From the NCBI GenBank assembly GCA_934446285.1, contig CAKSEI010000087.1:1-6442 (forward strand): a stretch of 6,442 nt of DNA, in the 5' to 3' direction. The translations under genes and the position numbers were made by a program. Positions within the stretch are counted from its first letter, which is position 1. Each line of letters opens with the position of its first letter. The stretch comes from an uncultured Eubacteriales bacterium (GTDB taxonomy: Bacteria > Bacillota > Clostridia > Oscillospirales > CAG-272). This document shows, one piece after another, positions 1 through 5,226 of the stretch. Below the pieces are notes generated by a model. That model was not told the origin of the DNA and searched no databases. It was given only the letters and a program-made list of their open reading frames with translations.

Positions 1-1
1 C

Positions 2-211
2 CCCGGCGTACTTTCCGACCCCGCGTGCTACGAGCACGAGAGCTTCTTCACGGGTATTCTTGAAGAGCCGCAGTACACTCACCCCGTAGTTTTTCACGGT
101 GTGAGAGTGCCCGATGTGCTTTTAACGGGAAATCATAAAGATATTGATAAATGGAGATATTCGGCGGCGCTTGAGATTACAATGCGCAACCGACCGGATC
201 TTTTGAAATGA
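2..211 (+). CDS. trmD: tRNA (guanine-N1)-methyltransferase, C-terminal end (partial)
   Basis: The frame is open from the left edge and ends at TGA 209-211, giving 69 C-terminal residues. They match the TrmD signature: PGVL near the start, a HESF turn, GILEEPQYTHP, then VPDVLLTGNH, W-R, and a final RPDLL. TrmD is a cytoplasmic SPOUT-class enzyme that uses S-adenosylmethionine to methylate guanine 37 of tRNAs with G36, which prevents frameshifting. The visible part covers the end of the catalytic loop region and the start of the C-terminal tRNA-binding domain. It stops soon after RPDLL, so it lacks the longer tail of E. coli TrmD. Codon 38-40 encodes Glu where, by alignment from memory, E. coli has the catalytic Asp169. 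The stop overlaps the murJ start (ATGA), indicating translational coupling. The N-terminal two thirds lie outside the window. Confidence 0.93.
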   Translation, partial: PGVLSDPACYEHESFFTGILEEPQYTHPVVFHGVRVPDVLLTGNHKDIDKWRYSAALEITMRNRPDLLK

Positions 212-1755
212 GCGATAATAAATCAAAACCCGTAAAAACGGTTGTTTTCATGATGGCGGCGACGCTGCTCTCAAAGGTCCTCGGTCTGTTAAGAGAGACG
301 CTGCTCGCATCCCACTACGGAGCGGGAAACTCAGTTGCGGACGCATTTTCCGCGGCGTTGTCCGTCCCGTCGACATTCTTTGATATACTGTTTTCGGCAG
401 CAATTCTCGGCTGCTTTGTCCCGATATACAACAGTTTCGGCGAGAACGGGGAAAAGGCGGACAGATTTGCCTGCAATTTTCTCTCTATCGTATCGCTTTT
501 TACGGGGCTGCTCGCCCTTTTCGGGATAATATTTGCCGAGCCGATAATAAATATCGTCACCCCCGGGCTTGAGGATCCCGCGCTCGCCGTGCGCACCGTG
601 CGCATACTCTTCCCCATGATAATTTTTACGGGGGCGGCATATACGCTCGTCGGACTTATGCAGAGCAAGGGAAGATTTTTTCTCCCCGCACTCATATCCT
701 GCATCTCGAATGCGGGCGTAATAGTATATTTTGTATTCCTTGACGGCGTATTCGGCATAACGGGGCTTGCCGTCGCGTATGCGGCGTCGTGGCTGATACA
801 GTTTTTCACGCTCGCCCTGCCGCTCGCGCACTCGGACTTTAAGTTCCGCGTGGTGCTTGACTTCCGCGACAGTGCGGTGAGAGGAGCGCTGAAGATGGTT
901 CTGCCTATCATGATTGGCTCATGGCTCTCGCCCATGACCATTCTGATCGGCAAGCATTATGCCTCGCCATTCGGCGGAGTGTCGCTTTTCAATTACGCTA
1001 ACCAGACCTATATAATGGTTGCGGGCATACTCGTATACAGTATATGCAACTATGTTTTTCCGACTCTCTCGCGCTACGCGGGAGACGGCGACACGGAGCG
1101 CTTTAATTCGCTCGTGCGGACGGGAACTTACACGGCACAGACGATAATAGTCCCCGTGTGCGCCGCCGTCGCGGTGCTCTCGCCCGAGATATGCGCCGTT
1201 CTCTACATGCGCGGAAAATTCACGGCGGTGAACACCGCCGACTGCGCGGGACTTTTACGCATTATTGCTTTTGCCATGCCCGCATACGGGCTCATTGAGA
1301 TTTTCGACAGAGTGTTTTACTCAAAGAAGAAAACTCTCTTTCCCATGCTCGCCTCGGGCGCAGGCGTACTTACCATATTCGCTGTGTGCGCGCTCGGCAC
1401 GGGAGCGCTCGGTGCGGGACTCAAGAGTGTTGCCCTCGGCGTTTGCTGCGGGCAGTGGATTGCCGCCGCGGTGCTTACCTTGTCCGCCGCCGTCTGCTGC
1501 AGAGGGCTTTTCTCATCTGCGTCCATCGTGCGCACTCTCAAGCTTTTGATTTGCGCCGTCGCATCGGGGACAGCCATGTTCTTTGTGAGAAAGCTTATTC
1601 CGAGCGACCCTTACGGGGCGGGAATGCTTATAAATCTCGCGGTATGCGCAGCCGTCTTTGCCGTCGGATGCGCCGTATACGCATTGCTTGCATTTATACT
1701 TAAGGCTCTGCCGTCAATCGGCAGGACGGATAAAGGAGGGGATGATACCCTTTGA
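208..1755 (+). CDS. murJ: MurJ/MviN-family lipid II flippase, clostridial type
   Basis: A 515-residue polytopic membrane protein of usual MurJ length (about 500-520 residues, 14 helices), in the MOP exporter superfamily. MurJ flips the peptidoglycan precursor lipid II across the cytoplasmic membrane. Family signatures are LLSKVLGLLRE (residues 20-30), GAGNSVADAF (38-47), GCFVPIYN (68-75), GLMQSKGRFFLPAL (149-162), and YANQ followed by FPTLSR (263-289). The start is ATG 208, which overlaps the trmD stop. No Shine-Dalgarno sequence is evident before it, so reinitiation after trmD is likely. Several charged residues important in E. coli MurJ are not conserved: Arg18 is Lys23, the Arg-Arg pair at 52-53 is Phe58-Asp59, and Asp269-Arg270 is Asn265-Gln266 (alignment by eye). 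Arg29 and Asp45, matching Arg24 and Asp39, are kept. A flippase for another undecaprenyl-linked glycan is possible, but the clostridial MurJ subfamily is the simpler reading. Confidence 0.88.
   Translation: MSDNKSKPVKTVVFMMAATLLSKVLGLLRETLLASHYGAGNSVADAFSAALSVPSTFFDILFSAAILGCFVPIYNSFGENGEKADRFACNFLSIVSLFTGLLALFGIIFAEPIINIVTPGLEDPALAVRTVRILFPMIIFTGAAYTLVGLMQSKGRFFLPALISCISNAGVIVYFVFLDGVFGITGLAVAYAASWLIQFFTLALPLAHSDFKFRVVLDFRDSAVRGALKMVLPIMIGSWLSPMTILIGKHYASPFGGVSLFNYANQTYIMVAGILVYSICNYVFPTLSRYAGDGDTERFNSLVRTGTYTAQTIIVPVCAAVAVLSPEICAVLYMRGKFTAVNTADCAGLLRIIAFAMPAYGLIEIFDRVFYSKKKTLFPMLASGAGVLTIFAVCALGTGALGAGLKSVALGVCCGQWIAAAVLTLSAAVCCRGLFSSASIVRTLKLLICAVASGTAMFFVRKLIPSDPYGAGMLINLAVCAAVFAVGCAVYALLAFILKALPSIGRTDKGGDDTL
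1733..1739 (+). promoter_or_regulatory. Ribosome binding site deciding a TTG start
   Basis: AAGGAGG inside the 3' end of murJ lies 12 bases before TTG 1752. The spacing is slightly long, but no ATG in this frame lies nearby: the ATG at 1742 is in another frame, and the next in-frame ATG is at 1878, after 42 codons. The strong Shine-Dalgarno sequence supports TTG 1752 as the start of the O-antigen ligase-like gene. Confidence 0.75.
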
Positions 1756-3638
1756 AAAAGGAATCGGGAAAGCGCCGTATAAACTCTCTGTTTAACGGCA
1801 GCATTATCTTTTCGTCGCTCGACAGACTCGCCGCACTTATATACCGTAAGGCGGGAGAGGGCTTCTTCGGCAGAGTGATGTCAAGCTTTGAGAGCGAAAA
1901 CCGCACCTTGCGCGAGAGCAGAATAGCGCGCGCGGACGCGACTCATAAGAAGAAGCAGATAAAAAAGACGATAGCGCGCGGCTGCGAGCAGAGCAGACTG
2001 CTCGGAGCGGTGACGGATTTGCTTAATACGCTTTCGCGTTGCAGACTGCGCTGCTACGGAATATTCTCGCTTGTTTTCGGCGCTCTGTATACCGCCGTTC
2101 TGCTGTATAAACGTTTGCCGCTGCGTGACGTGCCCTCTTCATACGCCGTATGCGCTGCCCTCGTGCTGTGCGGTCTCTTGCTCCTGCTCTCGCGGGATTC
2201 CCTCGCCGTGGGCATAAGCAAGACAAGGCTGCTCGACTTTCTGCTCTTTGATGTGCTCGGAGTAAGGCACGGGGCGATAGATACGGACGGTCAGCCGTGC
2301 GGGCATATACCCGCCGCGATATTTACGGGACTTATATTCGGTGCGCTGTCATTCTTTGTACCCGCGGGATATATTCTTCTTGCCTGTGTCGGGCTTTTAG
2401 CGCTCTACACCGTGCTGATAATCCCCGAGATAGGGGTCGTCGCGGTACTCTTCTCGCTGCCGTTTCTTCCCACGTTGCTGCTTGTGGCGATGGTTTTGTA
2501 CACCTTCGTGTGCTATCTTCTCAAGCTTTGGAGAGGTAAGCGGACATTCAGGATGAATTTACTCGACGCGTCTGTGGGAGTATTCCTCATATTCATGGCT
2601 GCCGGCGGTATCTTCTCAGTCGGCGGCTCCGGCAGCATTTACCCGGCACTCGTGTACATCTGTTTTATGCTTTCGTACTTCCTTTTCGTCAATCTTATAC
2701 GCAGTGATGCGTGGATTAAGAGATGCATTATTGCTGCCGCTACCAGCTGCGCTCTCGTCGCACTCTACGGAGTGTATCAGAATTTCTTCGGCGCTGCCGA
2801 TACGACGTGGCAGGATACCGACATGTTTACGGATATCAGGGGGCGGGTAGTATCGACATTTGAGAACCCCAATGTCCTCGGCGAATATCTTATAATGGTA
2901 ATTCCTTTTATTGTGGCAATAATGATTTCGGCGGAGAAAAAGTGGGCAAAATTCGGATACTTCATGATGCTCTGCTCCTGCTGTGCCTGCCTTGTATTCA
3001 CCTGGAGCCGCGGCGCATGGCTGGGCATAATCCTCGCCATGCTGATATTCCTGCTCGTCTACTCGCGTAAAACTCTCGTGCTCTGCCTGTGCGGGCTGTT
3101 CGCTCTGCCTTTTGCGCCGCTCGTGCTTCCATCAAGCATAATGAACCGAATAACGAGTATAGGCGACATTACCGACAGCTCGACATCCTACCGCGTCAAT
3201 ATATGGAAAGCGTCGGTCAAGCTGCTTCACGACTACGCCTTTACGGGCATAGGTGTAGGCAACGCCGCATTCAAAAAGATTTATCCGAAATACTCTCTGC
3301 CGGGAGTCGAGAGCGCACCTCACGCGCACAACCTTTTCCTGCAGACGGGAATAGAAACAGGCATTCCCGGGCTTATAGTGCTGCTGCTCATATTCTTTAT
3401 TCTTGCGCAGTCGTGCATAACCTTCTTTATGAAAAGCGATGCAGGGCGCGCCCACAAGTTGACGGTCGCCGCACTTTTCGCCGGGATAATCGGAGTCATG
3501 CTGCAGGGCATGACCGATTACATCTGGTACAATTATCGCGTTTACCTCATGTTTTGGTGCATGGTCGGTCTGTGTGCCGCAGTGCAGAGGGTAGCGAACG
3601 AAAAGGACAGCGTAAATCCGCCGTCCGCCGATATATAA
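1752..3638 (+). CDS. O-antigen ligase/polymerase-like membrane protein (Wzy_C family)
   Basis: A 628-residue protein. A basic, helical, apparently cytoplasmic N-terminus (about 1-100, Lys/Arg-rich at 58-76) precedes roughly 12-14 hydrophobic segments between 101 and 612. One hydrophilic loop at about 461-535 sits before the last helices, as in WaaL/Wzy proteins. Family motifs are TFENPNVLGEYL (369-380), TWSRGAWLG (417-425), SYRVNIW (479-485), FTGIGVGN (497-504) and APHAHNLFLQTGIETGIPGL (522-541). In WaaL-type enzymes conserved Arg and His residues in the outer loop are needed for glycan transfer, so Arg481 and His526 are the likely counterparts. Such proteins transfer or polymerise undecaprenyl-linked glycans outside the membrane. 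The TTG start overlaps the murJ stop. The N-terminal extension is longer than in typical ligases, and its role is unknown. In a Gram-positive cell the acceptor is not LPS; a surface polysaccharide or glycoprotein is possible. Confidence 0.85.
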   Translation: MKKESGKRRINSLFNGSIIFSSLDRLAALIYRKAGEGFFGRVMSSFESENRTLRESRIARADATHKKKQIKKTIARGCEQSRLLGAVTDLLNTLSRCRLRCYGIFSLVFGALYTAVLLYKRLPLRDVPSSYAVCAALVLCGLLLLLSRDSLAVGISKTRLLDFLLFDVLGVRHGAIDTDGQPCGHIPAAIFTGLIFGALSFFVPAGYILLACVGLLALYTVLIIPEIGVVAVLFSLPFLPTLLLVAMVLYTFVCYLLKLWRGKRTFRMNLLDASVGVFLIFMAAGGIFSVGGSGSIYPALVYICFMLSYFLFVNLIRSDAWIKRCIIAAATSCALVALYGVYQNFFGAADTTWQDTDMFTDIRGRVVSTFENPNVLGEYLIMVIPFIVAIMISAEKKWAKFGYFMMLCSCCACLVFTWSRGAWLGIILAMLIFLLVYSRKTLVLCLCGLFALPFAPLVLPSSIMNRITSIGDITDSSTSYRVNIWKASVKLLHDYAFTGIGVGNAAFKKIYPKYSLPGVESAPHAHNLFLQTGIETGIPGLIVLLLIFFILAQSCITFFMKSDAGRAHKLTVAALFAGIIGVMLQGMTDYIWYNYRVYLMFWCMVGLCAAVQRVANEKDSVNPPSADI

Positions 3639-3647
3639 GAATAATGG

Positions 3648-3652
3648 GGAGG
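3648..3652 (+). promoter_or_regulatory. Ribosome binding site of the first DUF4330-like gene
   Basis: GGAGG lies within GGGGAGGG (3646-3653), 11 bases before ATG 3664, in the 25-base gap after the O-antigen ligase-like gene. No convincing promoter was seen in the gap, so cotranscription is likely. Confidence 0.7.
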
Positions 3653-3663
3653 GAATATATAAA

Positions 3664-4260
3664 ATGAACCAAAATCTCAATTCCGGTGCGAAGAAAAAGC
3701 GCAAGTTCAATTTTGTTGACGTAATAATACTGATACTGATAATAGCCGCAGTCGCTCTTGTCGCCCTGGTATTCTCATTCAAGAGCCCGTCATACATCAT
3801 AGGACTGATTACGGGCGGGTCGCACGGGAAAAGCGAGCATAGTATATATTACGCGGTCGAGGTGTCTCTCGTAAATGAGAAGATAACGGACAGCTTCGAT
3901 ATAGATAAGATGCGCGGCAATACCGTAACCGAGAGCAAGCTCGATACCGAGATAGGCAAGATAGCGGGAATAATCATCAGCGACGGCGAATATGTCGGCG
4001 GCAAGTCCGACGGTCAGGCTACGGTCAGCTATTATCCCGGCTACAAGTGCGTTACGCTCATAATGCAGACGGAGGCGGACAGCGTTCCCTTTCAGGCGGG
4101 AAAGACGGTATATCTCAATTCCGCTCATTTTTCGGGCGCGGGTTTCTGTACGAGAATAAAGACGGTCGACAAGCTCTCGGATGAGGAGCTTAACGCTTTC
4201 ACCGACGAGATAAAAGCGACGCAGATAGTATATAAGCAGAAAGCGGAGGAGCTTGACTGA
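3664..4260 (+). CDS. Membrane-anchored DUF4330-like protein, first tandem copy
   Basis: A 198-residue protein. A short basic N-terminus (KKKRK at 10-14) is followed by FNFVDVIILILIIAAVALVA (15-34), a single membrane segment with the basic side inside. The remaining 160 or so residues are therefore predicted to lie outside the membrane. The arrangement of basic residues, then F-N-x-x-D-V, then a hydrophobic helix and a beta-rich soluble domain (YYAVEVSLV at 62-70, EIGKIAGIIIS at 96-106, FQAGKTVYLNS at 143-153) resembles the DUF4330 family, which has no established function. It may be a periplasm-side or wall-side partner of the adjacent O-antigen ligase-like protein; this is inferred only from position. 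The soluble domain is more diverged from the family pattern than that of the next gene. A strong RBS precedes it, and its stop overlaps the next start by one base. Confidence 0.72.
   Translation: MNQNLNSGAKKKRKFNFVDVIILILIIAAVALVALVFSFKSPSYIIGLITGGSHGKSEHSIYYAVEVSLVNEKITDSFDIDKMRGNTVTESKLDTEIGKIAGIIISDGEYVGGKSDGQATVSYYPGYKCVTLIMQTEADSVPFQAGKTVYLNSAHFSGAGFCTRIKTVDKLSDEELNAFTDEIKATQIVYKQKAEELD
4245..4249 (+). promoter_or_regulatory. Ribosome binding site of the second DUF4330-like gene
   Basis: GGAGG inside the last codons of the upstream gene, 10 bases before ATG 4260. It supports the TGATG overlap start and coupled translation. Confidence 0.7.
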
Positions 4261-4775
4261 TGGAAAAGACAAAGAAATTCAAATTCAACATTCTCGATGT
4301 TGTAATAATCATAATAGCGCTCGCGTGTGCCTTCGGCATATTCTCGCGCTTCGGCTTTGTGCTTAACGGGCTTTCGGGCAACAACGACAAGGCAAAGGTA
4401 ACGGTCATCGCCTCGAATATAAGGACATGGACAGCAAAGGGCGGCAGCTCGGTGAACATCGGAGACGAATTCGACTGCACGACGTTCAACGGTAAGTTCG
4501 GCAAGGTGACGGACATCAGCTTTTCGCCCGCCGCTCAGTATGAGGAGGACGAAAACGGACATCTTATTAAGAGTGAGCTTACCGAGCTTGACAATAACGG
4601 CGACCCCGTGAGAAGCGATATGTACATTACGTTTGAGTCTACGGGGCGATTTGACGACGACGGCGGATTTTACGCCGAAGGCGTAAATCTCATAGCTCCG
4701 AACTCGGCGCTGTCCGTTTCATCGAGCAGCAGATTTCTGTATATCACGGTTCTCTCGGTCGAAAGAACAGACTGA
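4260..4775 (+). CDS. Membrane-anchored DUF4330-like protein, second tandem copy
   Basis: A 171-residue protein with the same plan as its upstream neighbour: basic KTKKFKFN (3-10), ILDVVIIIIALACAFGIFSR (11-30) as a single membrane segment, then an outer beta-rich domain. NIGDEF (66-71) followed by NGKFGKVTDISFSPA (77-91), and GVNLIAPNSALSV (141-153), resemble the DUF4330 pattern of a GD step followed by G-K-V/I-x-D/x-I strands and a closing hydrophobic turn. The function is unknown. The two genes share K-F-x-F-N-x-x-D-V-x-I-I but differ strongly afterwards, which fits an old duplication with specialisation, perhaps to form a heteromeric complex. It is the last gene of the operon that contains murJ and the O-antigen ligase-like gene, and a candidate terminator follows. 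TGA 4773-4775 closes the frame. Confidence 0.75.
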   Translation: MEKTKKFKFNILDVVIIIIALACAFGIFSRFGFVLNGLSGNNDKAKVTVIASNIRTWTAKGGSSVNIGDEFDCTTFNGKFGKVTDISFSPAAQYEEDENGHLIKSELTELDNNGDPVRSDMYITFESTGRFDDDGGFYAEGVNLIAPNSALSVSSSSRFLYITVLSVERTD

Positions 4776-4776
4776 C

Positions 4777-4856
4777 GCGGGAGGCGTGCCGTATCGGATT
4801 AAAGGTATAAAACGGCAATATTTTTCGCAAACCACTTGATTTTGTCTCCCGTTTTT
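4777..4856 (+). terminator. Candidate operon terminator with a long structured loop
   Basis: CGGGAG (4778-4783) pairs perfectly with CTCCCG (4846-4851), with extra G-U and C-G pairs at 4784-4786/4843-4845, and is followed directly by TTTTT (4852-4856). The 56-base loop contains its own stem, TGCCGT (4787-4792) with ACGGCA (4812-4817), which is also followed by AATATTTTT (4817-4825). Either stem could end transcription of the upstream operon. The long loop makes the outer stem less certain than a standard hairpin. Confidence 0.4.
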
Positions 4857-4864
4857 GATATAAT
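4836..4864 (+). promoter_or_regulatory. Sigma-A type promoter with extended -10, driving HPr
   Basis: TTGATT (4836-4841), a 17-base spacer, and TATAAT (4859-4864) preceded by TGA (4856-4858), giving an extended -10. Transcription would begin near 4870-4872, about 36-38 bases before the HPr start. The match is close to the housekeeping consensus, so strong, largely constitutive expression is expected. No operator-like palindrome such as a cre site was recognised around it. Confidence 0.85.
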
Positions 4865-4896
4865 AATCCTATATTTTATCGGCACAGCGAAAAAAT

Positions 4897-4901
4897 AGGA
4901 G
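4897..4901 (+). promoter_or_regulatory. Ribosome binding site of HPr
   Basis: AGGAG is 6 bases before ATG 4908. In a transcript reading through from upstream, ATAGGA (4895-4900) could pair with TCCTAT (4867-4872) and hide this site. In the transcript from the local promoter most of that arm would be missing. Confidence 0.75.
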
Positions 4902-4907
4902 AGCAAA

Positions 4908-5171
4908 ATGTTAACACGTTCAATACAGGTAAAAAACAGCGTAGGCCTTCACGCAAGACCCGCCACCTATTTCATCCAGGAGGCGAATAAATACCGCAGT
5001 TCGATCTCCGTTAAGAAGGATTCGCGCAAGGTCAACGCCAAAAGCTTGCTCGGCGTACTCTCGCTCGGAGTCGTTCAGGGAATGAATATAGAGATAGAAG
5101 CGGACGGCTCGGACGAAGCCGATGCAATAGAAGCACTTACAAAGCTCATCGAATCGGGCTTTGCCGAGTAA
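4908..5171 (+). CDS. ptsH: HPr phosphocarrier protein
   Basis: 87 residues, the standard HPr length. GLHARPA (13-19) carries the active-site His15, which receives phosphate from enzyme I with Arg17 beside it. Ser46 in NAKSLLGVLSLGV (43-55) is the regulatory site that HPr kinase/phosphorylase modifies in Firmicutes, after which Ser-P-HPr serves as a CcpA corepressor. The presence of His15 argues against Crh, which has Gln there. The protein is soluble and cytoplasmic, passing phosphate from PEP to sugar permeases of the phosphotransferase system. It is expressed from its own strong promoter and followed by a hairpin terminator, so it is probably mostly monocistronic. No enzyme I gene is adjacent in this window. 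In organisms with few PTS permeases it may act mainly in carbon regulation. The gene symbol is by family; it may be a paralogue. Confidence 0.92.
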   Translation: MLTRSIQVKNSVGLHARPATYFIQEANKYRSSISVKKDSRKVNAKSLLGVLSLGVVQGMNIEIEADGSDEADAIEALTKLIESGFAE

Positions 5172-5193
5172 AATATACGCAAAGAGGAATATC

Positions 5194-5224
5194 TGCGGGC
5201 AGTATCACTGCCCGCAATTGTTTT
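5194..5224 (+). terminator. Intrinsic terminator or attenuator between HPr and uvrC
   Basis: A 10-bp perfect stem, TGCGGGCAGT (5194-5203) with ACTGCCCGCA (5207-5216), closes a 3-base loop and is followed by ATTGTTTT (5217-5224). The stem is strong. The T-run is interrupted by A and G, so partial read-through into uvrC is plausible. It ends only 2 bases before the uvrC start codon. Confidence 0.75.
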
Positions 5225-5226
5225 AG

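Noticed and set aside
315..953. Long open frame on the - strand (212 codons) inside murJ
   Set aside because: It lies wholly within a well-supported flippase gene, shows no recognisable domain, and has composition typical of a reverse-frame shadow.
3132..3800. Long open frame on the - strand (222 codons) across the O-antigen ligase-like gene and the first DUF4330-like gene
   Set aside because: It spans the junction of two supported genes and has no recognisable motif or ribosome site; it is a shadow.
3790..4562. Overlapping - strand open frames opposite the DUF4330-like genes
   Set aside because: The + strand frames have membrane anchors, strong RBSs and a start/stop overlap; the reverse frames have none of these.
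4776..4907. Riboswitch or small RNA in the gap before HPr
   Set aside because: Stems are present, but no known aptamer core was recognised, and the promoter lies after most of the structure.
5146..5174. Possible separate uvrC promoter with TAAAAT (5169-5174)
   Set aside because: The -10 match is fair, but no TTGACA-like box is present at the right distance upstream, so it is not supported.
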